A DNA stretch of 64,000 bases from positions 118,501 through 182,500 of the forward strand of contig BDSI01000083.1 in assembly GCA_003117195.1 (NCBI GenBank). Reading direction: 5' to 3'. The DNA is from Eudorina sp. 2006-703-Eu-15 (taxonomy: Eukaryota; Chlorophyta; Chlorophyceae; Chlamydomonadales; Volvocaceae). The position numbers were made by a program, and so were the translations under genes. The notes beneath the pieces were generated by a model, which made no database searches, had not been told where the DNA came from, and saw nothing but the letters and a program-made list of their open reading frames with translations. The stretch's first letter is position 1, and every line of letters starts with the position of its first letter. This document shows, one piece after another, positions 11,726 to 24,203 of this stretch.

Positions 11726-13294
11726 GGGGTTGAGCTCAGGGAGGCCGAAGCGTGGCCGATGTGCAGGGAGGGATCAGGGACGGGTGAGGGGCCACTTGGG
11801 TGTACACGCGGCGTCGTCGCTTACCCGCCCATACACGAACCCTCCTCGGCACCATTCGGATTCGGGTGTCGCGCAAACTGCACAAAATGGTCCCAAAGTT
11901 CGAAGTAACCGTGTTGCTTGCGCATCGCACCTCATCGCCCGGCACGGCAATGAGGTGCCCTCGGGTGTTCTGCCGTGCCCCGGCGGCGCTGACCGCCCGG
12001 ACTGCCTGAACAGGCAATGCGAGGTGCGGAGGGGTGTGAGGGCGAGCACTCCGGCACGCCAGCGGGCCCTGCTCAAGATTTGTATTTCTCGAGCCGACGA
12101 AATGCGCCATCGCATCGCACCCTCCCGTGCCCGCTAGGTTTTAACCTGCCACGAATGCTATATAACGGCATTGAGACTGGCCCTGCCTAACGGTGGATGG
12201 TTCGCGGGCGAGGATCGCATTGCTGTTTCCTTCCACCGCCTTGGAATGGATCTGATCATTTCGTTTGTCAGAACGCGTTCCTGGGTGTACCTTGCATGCC
12301 CAGGAGACGGGGTGAGCATCCATACATGTGTATGCCCAAAATATGTCCCTCTATGTCCCTCATACAGCAGGCATACACGCTCTGTTGCAAATCCTGTAAG
12401 GAATGAAGATGTCGTCCGGCGCGCATTGTATGGTTTCAGCGCGGCAGCCGGCCACTTGGCTGGCCCTGACCGGATTGCGCAGGCATAATAGCGCTTAGGC
12501 CGCCAGATGAGCGACCCTGTCGGGGCCCATGGGAGCGTCTTCATGCGCGACTCGCCCTAATTCGCTGTGCCCTAATTCACATAACGAACTTTTCGTAGTC
12601 ATGCCCTTTGTCATTGTGGGCCCGTTTGGGCCCGCGCCGAATAAGGACTTCTAGTTTACTTCAAAGAAGAAATGAAGAGTTTTCGCGTCGCTGATAACGC
12701 CGGCAGGCATATCTTCCGGACCCGTAAGGAGCCGGGCGGCGGACGCGGGAATAAGTGTTAAGAGCTGCTTTCGTCTCAACACACGTTTTCAGCCCAAAGT
12801 CGATGACCATTGTCTTAAAGTTTCAATACTTCTATATCGCTGCCTTCGGATGCTGATGAACCTGAGGCGTACATGATGTCGGATATAATGAAAGCTGCCG
12901 GCACCTGATAGCCTTTGCCGCCTCGATGTAAAGGTTATATAGCGACAATTTTCATGTTGAAATTTGCGGTGCTTGTGACTGTTTCTGCCTGAGTGTGAAG
13001 TTATTACCGCATCTCCGCGTGGCGCACGATATATATGCTCGGCCGTTTTATCGTACCCGGTAACCCTACCCGTAGCCCCCAGCATTATTGAACTTCACAA
13101 CACCCTGTTACGAAGTTAAATGACAAGCTGATATGTTTGTGAGCATAGCTTGAATAAGATACATGTTAAAATGAACGCAACAGCAAGCGCAGAAATAAAC
13201 CGGAATAACCGGTCCATGTCCATTCAATAACTCACTGTAAGTCGGAGTGGCGCACTTGGGCGGCGCAGTCTCGTGCGTTGAGTATCCGACAACA

Positions 13295-16200
13295 ATGGCG
13301 CCGTGGCTGGTGGCGGCCATACAGAATGGAGACGTGCAGGTATGTGTCACCATCACAGCGCCGGCGGCGAGCGGGCGACCTTTCTTTTCTGCAGACCGCC
13401 GCGCGTTGTTGTTATCTCAGGAATGAAGTTTGCGTCAACCAAGACTTGAAACGATGCATAACCTGGCGCATCCCTGCTTGTGCGCGCAATGACACACGAC
13501 TCGGCGCGACCAACTCCAGCCAGTCCCGCGACCGTCCAAACCCTCTGTCATGGGCCAAAGATCTGCACGGCCTTGCAAACCAAAAATCATGACCAAAGAT
13601 CATATACGGTAATGAGCGAGCACCACTTTATGTAACCCCATCCGCACATTGATCTCGAGACGGTCGTCCTCGATCGTTCATTTGTTCGTTCGTTTGTCCC
13701 GTTCCGCTGCAGGATCCCTCGGCGCCGCGCCGCGCGCCGCCCCCAACCGCCCATGAGGTCCTCCGCAGCGCCAGAGAAAAGCACAGCGACAAAAGGTCGT
13801 ACGCTGGCCTCTCGAGCACCCGCACGTCCACCTACCGGCAGGTCGGCCTGTCGCGTTTGCAGTACGGCGACGGAGAGTACGAGGCCGAGGTGATGGCCTT
13901 CCAGAAGTATCCGGAATCCAATCTACGATCCCCGATCACTCCGGATCTGTGCGAGATCACGCCCGCCACGCGTACGATGTCGCGGGCCGTGATGGGATCC
14001 AGGTTTTCGAGCATGTACGGAGACGACCAAGAAGATGATGACGATGAGGATGACGATGACGATAACAGCCCTGATGGTGATGGCCGCGGCGGCGACGGTC
14101 AGTACGATGGTGACGCCATGTACGGCGAGTACGATGAAGAGGAGTACGACAACAACAACAAGGTCGCCGTGGGCCGGAACTTCGGGCCCCGGTCTCAGGG
14201 TCGACACATCCGACGCGATGACGGCACGGCCTTCGCGAAGCCGCCGCCGTACAATGATGCGGCTGAGGCGGATGGTGAGCTGTACGGCTATCTGCGCGGG
14301 TTACCGTCCCCCGGTGGTGGTGGTGGTGGCGGCGCCGGGTGCAGTGTCGCTCCGGGCGCTGCGGCCGTGGCGGCGGCAGTGGCCGCGGCCGGCAACAGAG
14401 CCTTCGTCCGACTGGGCAGTAGCCTGGGCTCCGGCGGTAGCGCCCGGTTCCGACGCATGACGTCATCGCAGCTGCCCCCCGGCAGCTCGCTGGACGAGCG
14501 CGACGACCTCGCGACGTCGCCGGTCATGCGCTCCTCCCGCAGCATCTCCTCCTACCGGCAGAGCACCGGCGGCGGCGGCGCCGCCGCCGCCACCGCCGCC
14601 GCGTTCGGCTCGGGCGTCAGCGTCAGCCGCGGCAGCGTCGGCCGCGGCAGCGCGGCCGGCTGTAGCGATGTCATCCCCAGCCACAGCCAAGATGCCGTAC
14701 AGCAGACGCGCGGCCTCCGCCTCCGGTCCGCGGCCGAGGTGCTGCCGCAGCTGGGTGTACTCGCGCAACAGCCGCGCGCGACGGAGGCACCGCCGACGTC
14801 GCCTCTCGACCTCCAGCGGTCCCGACGACCGTCTTCCTTACATCAGCAGCTCCTCGGCTTCTTCGGGTCGGCGACCGAAGACGTGCCGGGCAGCGGCCGC
14901 GGCAGCCTCAGCGGCGGCAGCGTCACCGGCGCCAGCGGCAGCGGCGCCAGCTTCACCGGCGCCAGCGGCAGCGGCGGCACGCCGCTGCGCAGGCAGGTCA
15001 TGCGCCGCAGCAGCGTCATATTGCCCGTGCCGCAGTCTCCATCCGCGCCCCAGCAGCAGTCCCAGCAGGCCGTCTCCGCGGTCGTCGGCTCACCGAGTGA
15101 TGGCGGCAGGGAGGGCGGCATGGAGCGCGTACGGCAGATGCTGAGCGACCTTCGCAGGCTGGAGGGCGGCAGGCCAGCGTCCAGGTCGACGGCGGCCTCC
15201 CCGGTTGCCTATCCAGGCAACCCCAGCCCCGCCAACTCGTCAGTCCTGGACAGCCCGCTGCTGCGGGAGTCGTCCTTCCAGCTTGGCCTCGCGCCCGCGG
15301 GCCCGATGGCGTCCTCGCCGCCGCCCGGCGGCGCGCTCCGTACGCGGAGCAGCAGCAACGTGCGGATGCTGCAGGCCCTGTCGGCGCTGGGCAGCGCAAC
15401 CCCGGGTGCCGGCAGCGCCGGCGGCGAGGCCGGCTCAACGACCGCCAACCGCCAGTCCTCGATGAGCAGCCCGCAGCAGCCACTGTTCGCCCAGCTCCCC
15501 GCTACAGCCGGTACTGCCGCTACAGCCGCTACAGGAGCTACTGGCGAGGCTGCGCCGATGTCGATGGCTGCGTTTGGCGCCGGCGCAGGCCTGACGGTGC
15601 GCGTGCCGTCGACGGCGCCGTACAGTCCGGCAGGCGGCGGCGGCGGCGGCGGCGCCGCCGCCGCTGCTGCTGCTGCTGCCGCCAGCCCACTGGACAGCCC
15701 GGGCGCCGCGCGGCTGCTTTGCATGTCCGCAGAGGAGGATGCCGGGGGTCTCTTTTCACCGGTCATGCTCCAGCTGCTCTCCAGCAGTCCAGCAATTGCG
15801 CAAATGCGGACGCCGTTCTCGACTCAGACTTCACCCTCCGCGGCTTCCGCCGCCGCCGGGGCCGCCGCCGCCGCCGCCGGCCCCGCGGGTCCCGGCAGCC
15901 CCTTCGTCGCGGCGGCGCACAGCGGCGGCAACTCGTCGCTCTCCGCGCTTGGCAGCAGCAGCTCATCACCGGCCGGTGGCTTGCCGCCGCAACCGCAGCC
16001 GCCGCAACCGCAGCAGCCGCAGCCGCCCTCGCGTCCCGCCGGCGGCGCGCAGCTCGACGGTTGGCCCAACCGCCCGACCAACCGCCAGAGTGTACGGCGG
16101 ATGGCAACGACCGGCAGCTTCACCGCGGGCGTCGGCGCCGGACCGACACCCGCGGCGGCGGCGGCGGCGGAGGTCACTGAGATGGACGGCTTGGCCGCTT

Positions 16201-16547
16201 CTCCCAATCCTCCTCCTCCTCCTCCTCCTCCTCCTCGTGCTCCGCCGCCGCCGCAACAGCTCTTCGGTCGTCCTTCGAATTTCCGGAGCAGTGCCGGCGG
16301 CGCGCCGGCGGTTTCTCAGCACAAGCACTTCGCTGCGGAGGAGCCAGCGGCCGTGCAGGCGGTTGCGGCGGAGGCGTGGGCCCCACCCAAGTTGGTGCTG
16401 CCGCAGGGCGGTGACGGCGACAGCCCGGCGCCGCTAAGCCCGCTGCCCCCAAGCCCCAACGCGCCGCTGGGGAGCATCGGCCGGGCATCCCTGCGGCTGT
16501 TTGGGCGGATGGGGCCGCGCCGCGCGCAGAGCTCGAATGAGCTGTGA
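13295..16547 (+). CDS. Disordered low-complexity protein, paralogue 1 of 3 (function unknown)
   Basis: Two exons: 13295-13339 (MAPWLVAAIQNGDVQ, start context AACAATGG) and 13713-16547 (stop TGA). The intron starts GTATGT, ends CTGCAG and is phase 0. The predicted protein has 959 residues. The conserved N-terminal block contains VGLSRLQYGDGEY (59-71) and PATRTMSRAVMG (99-110), followed by an acidic run (118-133, Asp/Glu). The bulk is Gly/Ala/Ser/Pro-rich with poly-Ala, poly-Gly and poly-Pro tracts. Conserved islands shared with the paralogues are ERVRQMLSDLRR (from about 486), TRSSSN (about 558), LDGW (W799) and the C-terminal RRAQSSNEL. There is no signal peptide, membrane span or known domain. 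Arg-Arg-x-Ser sites are frequent. The paralogues at 21,199 and 60,480 share exon structure and motif spacing. Function is not recognised; a disordered regulatory or scaffold protein is only a guess. Confidence 0.85.
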
Positions 16548-16582
16548 TGCGGTCGGTTCGTTGCGAGGATCGCGAGGATTTC

Positions 16583-16606
16583 ACATACATACATACATAC
16601 ATACAT
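16583..16606. repeat. (CATA)n microsatellite in 3' UTR region
   Basis: Six CATA tetramers within 60 bp of the stop codon of the gene ending at 16,547. Confidence 0.9.
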
Positions 16607-16639
16607 ATGGGTGCGTTTAGAGAAGAGACCCGCCCGATA

Positions 16640-16830
16640 CATGTATGTGTGTGTATGTGTGTGTATGTGTGTATGTGTGGGTTACATATCTGACCGGGCC
16701 TGACGCTGGCCAATGGCTGCTAACCCAGCCCTAACGGAAAGACCGCCGAAGCACTCTCGTCCCTTTGCGGGGGAGGGAGAGGGGCGTGAGGGGCCGCATC
16801 CCCCCTTGCTCGGCCTGGAAAGCACCGCGG
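16640..16830 (-). mobile_element. 3'-end fragment of a LINE-like element
   Basis: A TG/TATG-rich tract is followed at 16,681 by GTTACATATCTG and then by sequence matching 26,375-26,505 over about 130 bp, including the shared stretch AGACCGCCGAAGCACTCTC. At 26.3-27.8 kb the same sequence is the 3' end of a minus-strand LINE whose tail is (CA)n. By analogy this is a short 5'-truncated copy in the same orientation. Confidence 0.5.
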
Positions 16831-19800
16831 TATCTCTACGAATGTGTGTGTGTGTGTATGTGTGTGTGTGTTCTGGTATATGTGTACGTATTTTGATCGA
16901 GGATAAGTGTACTCAACAAAGCAAGTAACCCCACCCGAGGATGCGTGTTAGGTCTATACATGTGCAATGTTTGATGGGAAGCCCACCCATAACCGCCCAA
17001 GCCCGTGTGTGTGTGTGTATCATCTGAGTTGTGCGTTTTGGGGTTCCCGGTTTTGATCGTTGCCCCTAGAAGGGGCCGCGATGCCCTAGGGAAGTAGCAC
17101 TTGCATGGTTTTGAATGGATCTTGTTTCAGTGGACTCCGCGGGCCATCGCAGCCTCCTCACCACACGCGCAGTTTATTTGCGCGCTGGGGGAGCGGACGC
17201 AGCTGACGAGCGTCACGAAGACCCCCCGGTCGTGATTATTCCTCGGTCATCTATCCATCCATCTTCCGCACAACTTCAGTATGGAGACGCACCCACATCA
17301 CCACAAGGTTCTGGAGCACAACTCCTGCAAGGTAGCGAATGAACTCCTTCCTGCAAGGTAAACTTCCTGAGGGAGGAGGGCTGAGGCGGGGCCCGGCCAG
17401 GCGGGCGGGTGCGTGTGGGCGGCGTGCGGCGAGGCCGTGCCATGGAACGTCGGCGTCACGTCAGGTCATGTTGGGCTCGAGTGGTGGTAGAGCCGCCACG
17501 TCTGTGACGAGAGGCGGGCATGTGATGCGGGGGTAAGCCTTTTGTTAATGGAAGGCTTGAGGTAAATCACATAAGATGCGAGCAGTCATGGGGGGTTGCG
17601 TGCAAACGGTGTGGCTGAGCAAACCCAAAGCAAAACCGCCATACGGGGTACCTAGCTGAGTGACATCAGGTCAGGGTTGCAGTGGTGGCGCAGGTACGGT
17701 GTCCTAGCGCGGGCGCATGGGAATGATGCGGGCAGATGGCAGATGGCCCCGCGCACCCCGCGCCATGCGTGTTCCGATGCACTCCGCTCCACTGCCGCGC
17801 CTCACTCACTGCGGGGCCTGCGGCTCGGCCAGCAGAGGGCTCACAGCCTGGTGGGTTACTTTGTCCTTCCACACACGTCCACCCGGATGGGACGGCGGGG
17901 AGAGGGTGCGGTCCAACACGGAGCCGAGGGCTCGAACCACTCTATGGAAGGCCGCCGCATGGGGGCTGTCCCGAGGGGCACGGCGCGCACATGGTACGGA
18001 ATTCATTCATGTACGGCGAACGTTGCTACGGGCTCCGTCAGGCAGCGTGGAGGCCGATCCGGCCGGCCGGCCGATCCGGCCGGGTCCCGCAGCTGAACCT
18101 ACCGTTACTGCTGAAGGGAGCCAAACAAGAGGAACAAGAAACCGTGTCCCAGGAGCCATCCCTGGCGCAACGGACGAAAGCGTGTTGTTGTGGTTGTTGT
18201 TTTGCTGTTTTGCTGTTATGTTTGAGGGGAACTTAATCACGTTTGGCCGACGTTGTTATACCCAGCCAGCGCTGCGCCGCGGCTGGCGGTTTTGGCTGAC
18301 ACACCTCGTTTGCGTTCGATTGGGGCTGAGGCACTGGTCGGTTTGTTTTCCCCCGCCCTTTTTCCACGCCGGTTGGTTTCCCCCCGGCCAGTTTGTTTCC
18401 AATTCACGTGACGTGCGTGGCCCTTCCAGGGGGCGTCGTGGACGACTCGTACACCGTACGGTACGTACAGTGTCGTACTGAGTGTCGCACGCAAGGGGCA
18501 TTGGACCAGCCATACGGCCCCCGCTCAAGCCTAAAGTTTGTGATAGGATCAATGTCCGGATGTCGTTACCATAGTCGTTCTTGCATCCATTCCGGAGCTT
18601 TGAATCTTGCCTATGTTGCAGCGGACCCCGCGGGTCATTGGCGACAGCCTCAGATTCCTCAACTGCCGTACACACGGACCAGATGGGTACTTCATTCCGA
18701 AGTATTCACGGACATCATCATCGCACTCGCGTCACGCTCGTCCCATGCCGTGGCGGCCGCCGCCGGGTGCCGTTTCACCCACCTCCCGCCGTCCATCATC
18801 ATCATATCCACACATCCCGAATTAGGCCCGTGAGACCACGGGAGGTGCTGCCAGCACGATGAGGCACGATGCGATCACTCGATGACAAAGCATGGACATA
18901 TCTATCTAGTTGGCTTGGGGCTTGGAGCATCATCATGCCTGTGCAGTCCCTGCTACAAGCTTGTGCAGTCCCTGCTGCAAGCTACTAGCTGTTGTTTGTG
19001 GAGTGTTTGCTTGGAGGGCGGATTGCATGTGACGGATGCAGTGCAGGCGAGCGGGGCACCATCCACCCGCCACCCGCCACCCGCCTCTTCGGCCGGTGAC
19101 AGGTAGAGGTGCACCACGCACCTGCCCATTACCGCCCCCCTGCTGCGGCCTGCCTGTTGCGTGTGTCCTTGCTGGGATCTCGTCGTCCACTGGCGGCGGT
19201 TGATGAGGGGTGCTTGCCCCTTGCCGCACTCTACTGGCTGGGGTGTGGAGCCCGTTCGTTCCCTGGTGGCGTAGGCGGGAGAAGGCTTCCCTGGTGGTGG
19301 TGGGGTGAAGGGTTGTAGGGCTCCCTCCTGCACTCGACACGGGCGGGGCTTCGTTGCGGGGTGATGAAGGCCTGAGGTGAGGCGCGGCTGTCAATCGTGT
19401 GCGGGGCGGCGGTGACTTTATAGCGGACGGGCAATGCACGTGCGGCGCATAAGGGCGCATAAGGCCCGACCCACCTCACGCGCCTCTGGAGGGGCAGGCC
19501 GACCCGCGTGTCGGCCCCCCTGGTTGTAAAACAGCTCCCCCGGTCGGTTGATACGCTGCACGGATAATCGGAAATGGTGTTCCGCTGCTCGAGAGGAGGG
19601 CAGAGGAGAGGAGACAGGAGAGGAGAGGAGAGAAGAGGAGGGTTTGATAGAGGAGGCGTCCGAAGCGGAGGCGTCCAATGGCGCTTTGCTCGCTAGGATT
19701 TTGAGGACCGCGTTGAAATGCCGCTTTGGAATAACGCTTGTGAATAACGCTTTGGAACTTCGATCGCTTTGGAACACCGCTTTTGTCTTGAGTAGTGGGA

Positions 19801-21198
19801 TGTTGAAAATATCGCGAGGTGAGAGCTGGCGAAGGCTTCTCGATTCTGGGGCTATAGCCAGGTAGGTAGGCAGGCAGGCAAAGCACCCCCGAGCTGAGGA
19901 GCAGCATGCAGCTCATGTGCTGGTGAGGAAAAGAGCCGTTCGCCGTGCACAGGCGGCGGTCATTGCCGGGCCCCTTGAGAGTGTCGTACAGTGTACGGCC
20001 CTAAACCTCAGGTAAAGTACCGTACAGCGCAAAAAGCACTCTCCCAGCATTTCGAGAACTAGGCACCCGCTCGAGGCCCACAGGCATCTGTCGCCCCCTC
20101 AAGTACGGTAATCGCCAGCATCAAGCAACGTCTACAGCCTAACATTACGTAATACGAATGAATGAATGAATGAACGTACGTAATATGTGGATACGGATTA
20201 ACCGCTGGGGAGCCTCTGCGGGTTTAAGTTTGCCGTATCCGACATGATCTGACTGATCACTGTCGTCGAAGGATCATGGCAATTGCCATGCGATCGGTCC
20301 AACCCGGCCTGCAGACAGAACCCGACAGCAACTAGTAGCACTCTTGAGACAGACCCGAAGACGCTAGGTACCCGTTGTACACCCCATGTCAGGCGGTCTG
20401 CAAGCCGTCCGCAAATGCCGCGAATACTACGGCGCACAGCTTTTGGTTATCGTGTCCGCTGATTCGGGGGCCGTCGCGGAGGCACCAGGTCCGCCCGCTG
20501 TCCGCCCCGGTACGCCTGCCAGCAACACGTATCGAAATCTATACCGTCGGTGACCATAATTACTTATCAAACTTTGTGCGTAGCAGTCTTGAGCGAGGCA
20601 AATAAGGGCCCAAAGGTTCGTCATAGCTAGGTTGCTAGCAAGGGTTAGCAACATGGTGCTTTGTCGGGGAGTTCGGGGGAGTTTCGGTTACGTTACGTTT
20701 CTCTCACACGGCTGCTCATGGAACGTACGCGATATGCGGCCCAGCGCCGATCCGGCTTGTTAACAAGATTTATTTGGGCAAACCTCGTAGCGCGTGGCTT
20801 CAGGAGCAGCAGAAATGCGTTCTTTCCGCCGCACGGCCCTGGTCCTGTGCTGTACATCCAGCTCATAAAATGGACTGACCAGAATCAGCGAAATTAGAAT
20901 GTGTCATCCCGGAAGCAACCGGTTTTATTTCTGAAACTTACTACCTTGTGCCCGCAACGCTTCCCTCTGATTGAGAGCATTTCATGAAATGCTCGTCCGG
21001 TTCTCGTAACCGTTTTTCATTACTTTCCTTCACATCAATGCTGGTAGTAAGGATGCTTTCGAAACTCTATGCGCTGGAAAAGACCAGTCAAATGCACAGA
21101 CGTACACGTTGCGCTGCAATACGCTGCGGCTTTCAAGGCGACATGACCCCTCATAGGCTTACGTGTTTCATGCTGTAATCTGAAGTGTTTGATGCCCC

Positions 21199-22201
21199 AT
21201 GGCACCGTGGTTAGTCGCAACCTTGCAGGCAGGCGACTTGCAGGTAGGGACGTACCACAGAACCACACGGAACAGGAACAGCTGCACCTTAAAGATAGAG
21301 ACCATCACTTGGGGATTGAAAACTCAACCACGAGCATTCAGAACGCTTGGCGCTTCGATGTGGAGTTCACAGCCTGGCCGTCGTAGTCATCGGACTGCCC
21401 TTTTTTGTGGGAACACCGATTCAGTTACCCCATATTGCGTTCAGTAGATATTGGTGCGAGGAACAGAGACCTCGATTCAAATTATTCGACTTCCATTTCC
21501 AAAGCCATGTACCTGCCCTTTGCGTGAATGCCCACCAGGAGCCGGACGCTCCCAAGCCGCCTCCGCCTCACGCAGCCCAAAAGGTCCTCCATGAAGCCCG
21601 TCAGAAGCACACCCAGAACAAATCCTCCGCCATCATGGGCGTGCCGAAGCCCGTCGGGCGTCGGCATCACGTCAGCCTGTCCCGCTTCCAGTTCGGGGAC
21701 GCCGAACTTCATGACGGCATGCGCTCACTGGACATGGTGGAGCAGCTGCAAGCCGAGCGCAGCCGCAACACGGTCTGTGAGGTCGTGCCCGCCACGCGCA
21801 CGCTGTCGCGCGCCGTGATCGGGCCACGCCGGATCAGCATCGGCGGCGACAGCGGCAGCCAAGCCGACGACAGCGACGACGACGACGGATCGGATCCCGG
21901 ATCCGATTTGGACGAGTACTACAACGACCAACGGCTCCTCGGCGGCAGCACCGTCTCAGCGCGCATGGTCGCGGCGTACAGCATCTGCCCCGCGCTTTTC
22001 CGCGGCAGCGGCGGCGGAGGCGGCAGTATCCCCGCCGCCGGGCGTAACGGCTGGGGCGCCATCGACGCTCGGAGATCGATCGATGCGCGAAGCGGCGTCG
22101 ACACTCGAACGAGTCTTCGACGTGTGGCCAGCACCGCAGGCGGCGGCGGCGGCGGCACCGTCAGCAGCGGTGAGGTGGGCCAGCGCCGCCGCGGGTTCAA
22201 A

Positions 22202-22243
<42 letters not shown>

Positions 22244-23872
22244 ACCAGCGCCAGCGGCGACGGGGCCAGCAGCAGCGATGACGGCCGGCCGGCCGGCGGC
22301 GTCCTGCCGTCCGCCTCGCCCCCTCTTCCCTCCCACCTCCACCTGTACCGACCGCCCCAGCAACTCGACGCCGGCCGCTGCTCCCTCGATGCCCTAGAGC
22401 CCCAGCCCGCACTCGACAGCAGCTACCGTGGCAGCAACAGCAGCTACCGTAACGGTGTGCGCGGCGGCGGCGGCGGCGGCGGCGGCAGCGGGGCCACCGC
22501 CTCGGCCGACGCCCGATCCGTGTCCTTCTCTTACGACACCGCCACGCCCCACCGTGTAAGCCAGATGCTGAACAGTCTGCGGAGGATGAGCAGCAAGCGG
22601 CTGGAGACAGGCGGCGGCAGCGGCGCCGCCGCCGCCGCCGCCGGTACGGGCTCCTCGTTTTCCCTCGTGATGGGCACCGCCGCTAGGGGCGGCGGTTCGT
22701 CCAGTGGGATTGGTCCCACGGGTCCGCTGTCCCCGGCGGCGTCATCGAGCTCCGTCAGTGGCGTCAGCGGCGGCGGCGGCGGAGGCGGCAGCGGAGTGGA
22801 CACGGCGGGGTCGTACCCTCGTACGGCAGTCCGCAATACGAGGAGCACAAGTAACCTTCGCCTCGTGGCGGTGGCGGGCGCTTCCGACGGCGCTGACCTC
22901 GGCCGCTGCGTCGGCGGCGTCGGCGTCAGCGACACCGGCGACGGCGACGGCGCTGGCGACGGCGGCGGCGGCGGCAGCGTCGCCGCCGGCAGGCGGCCTT
23001 CGCACAGCAGTACGAACGGCCCGTGGGGGCCGGCGCCGATGACGTCTTCACCGGCGGCAATGCTTTACCAGCAAATCACACGAAGCGGCGGCGGCGCCAA
23101 CGGCGGCGGCAGGCCCAATTTAGCGGTGCGGCTGCCATCGAATCTGTCAGGCAGCGGCGGCGGCGGTGGCGGCGGCGGCGGTGACCTGGCCCCGTCCGCC
23201 AGCCCGCAGCCGAGCCCCGGCCCGTTGTCCGTTCGCGACTCGCCCTCCCAAGACGACGAGGACGCGGCGTTGTGGAGGAGCCTTATGTCGCCTCTGGCAT
23301 TGCGTCGAGCGGAGAGCCCTCGGCTGCCGTTTCTGAGGACCTCGTCACCAAACACCACGCCGTCGGCGGCGGCGGCGGTGGCGGCCGGAAGCAGCGGCGG
23401 CGGCGGCGGCGGCGGCGGCGGGACCCCTGGCGGCGGCGGCGGGAGCGGGCGTGGCGGCTTGCCCCGCGGCGGGCTAACGACGTCACAGATCGAGGTACAG
23501 CAGCGGCCGCCCGTCGGGGGATCCCCCCTGGATGGTTGGACGAGCAGGCAGCCCTCCCGCCAGGCCCCGCGCCGTACACTCACAAACCTGTCGTACCAGC
23601 TGGCGCCGCCGATGGGGCAGCCCGAGGGGAGTCGGCCGTCGCGGGCGGCCGTCATGGGGGCCTGCGGAGAAACAGACTGGGACAACTGTGTATGGGCAGT
23701 AGATGGCGGTACGACGGCACCGGACGGCGATTCGTCAATGCCGTACAGCAGGTTGGACGAGCCGCCGCCTGGATTGGCGTCCTTTCCAGGGCGGAGTTCG
23801 AATGCCAAGTGGTTGGGGCAGCGCCTCTGTGCCGAGCCCCGTCGAGCTCAGAGCACCAATTTTCTGATGTGA
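21199..23872 (+). CDS. Disordered low-complexity protein, paralogue 2 of 3 (function unknown)
   Basis: Two exons: 21199-21243 (MAPWLVATLQAGDLQ) and 21539-23872 (stop TGA). The phase-0 intron runs from GTAGGG to CACCAG. The predicted protein has 792 residues. The N-terminal block has HHVSLSRFQFGDAEL (58-72) and PATRTLSRAVIG starting at residue 99, the same position as in the other two paralogues. An acidic segment with DDSDDDDGSDPGSD follows. The middle is dominated by poly-Gly encoded by GGC runs (the longest around 22,200-22,242). Conserved islands are HRVSQMLNSLRRMSS (from 353), TRSTSNLR, LDGWTSR (W682) and the C-terminal RRAQSTNFLM. The reading frame extends upstream of 21,539 through the intron, but that extension has no good ATG and no counterpart in the paralogues. 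Function unknown. Confidence 0.85.
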
Positions 23873-24198
23873 CTGTAACTGTCGTACACATGTGTACGAC
23901 AGTGACGGCACTGGCCCGGCTGGGGGTGGCTGTGCGGGGCGTGTCGTGGACGAGGACGTGACGGCGCGGCGGACGCGCGTGCGTCTTCACACTCGTACAC
24001 CACGCCGTACAATTATGTGTGCGCGTGCGACGCCGTCACGCGCCGTCATAGTGGACCGAACGCGCCGTCGTGGTTTCGGAGCCGGTCGTACGGACGGTTG
24101 AGCGGTGTGCATTCCATCTCCCCCGGCTGCACGGATATCCTTGGGATGGCTTCACACGGTAACCACAACCTTAGCATTGCAGCTCTGTGGTGGTTATG

Positions 24199-24203
24199 TG
24201 TAA
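24199..24203 (+). promoter_or_regulatory. Polyadenylation signal TGTAA for the 21,199 gene
   Basis: TGTAA about 330 bp after the stop, a spacing similar to that of the third paralogue (about 295 bp). Another TGTAA only 2 bp after the stop (23,874) seems too close to be the functional one. Confidence 0.5.

Larger units (their letters stand above)
9893..13294. other. CDPK 3' UTR and intergenic region without a recognised gene
   Basis: The first few hundred bases are presumably the CDPK 3' UTR, with several TG runs at 10,142-10,183. No TGTAA signal is found near the stop; the first clear one is at 12,395. The rest holds minisatellites (10,483 and 11,658) and a pyrimidine tract (about 11,281-11,395 on the + strand). 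A TATATAT string near 13,031 could be a TATA box for the gene starting at 13,295. Confidence 0.5.
16548..21198. other. Intergenic region with no recognised gene
   Basis: Contains the 3' UTR of the 13,295 gene, including (TG)7.5 at 16,843-16,857. It also holds the LINE fragment, a 28-bp dispersed repeat match at 16,979-17,006, a GGCCGATCC-type palindromic stretch at about 18,055-18,085, and a 22-bp tandem duplication at 18,940-18,984. Further along are a purine-rich (GGAGA)-type tract at 19,590-19,660, degenerate CGCTTTGGAA repeats at 19,718-19,785, and an AATG tetramer run at about 20,157-20,175. Open frames here are short or lack any family resemblance. Confidence 0.5.

Noticed and set aside
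10578..12137. 519-codon open frame on the + strand
   Set aside because: It crosses a minisatellite, a pyrimidine tract and a 31-bp duplication. Composition is unlike a protein, and long chance frames are expected in GC-rich DNA.
17717..18481. 254-codon open frame on the + strand
   Set aside because: Overlapping frames of similar length exist on both strands, no domain or paralogue is recognised, and the start lacks context.
21347..21538. Upstream extension of the second paralogue's large exon
   Set aside because: It begins with a TTG codon and is not conserved in the paralogues. An acceptor CACCAG at 21,538 and a conserved 15-codon exon at 21,199 explain the gene better.
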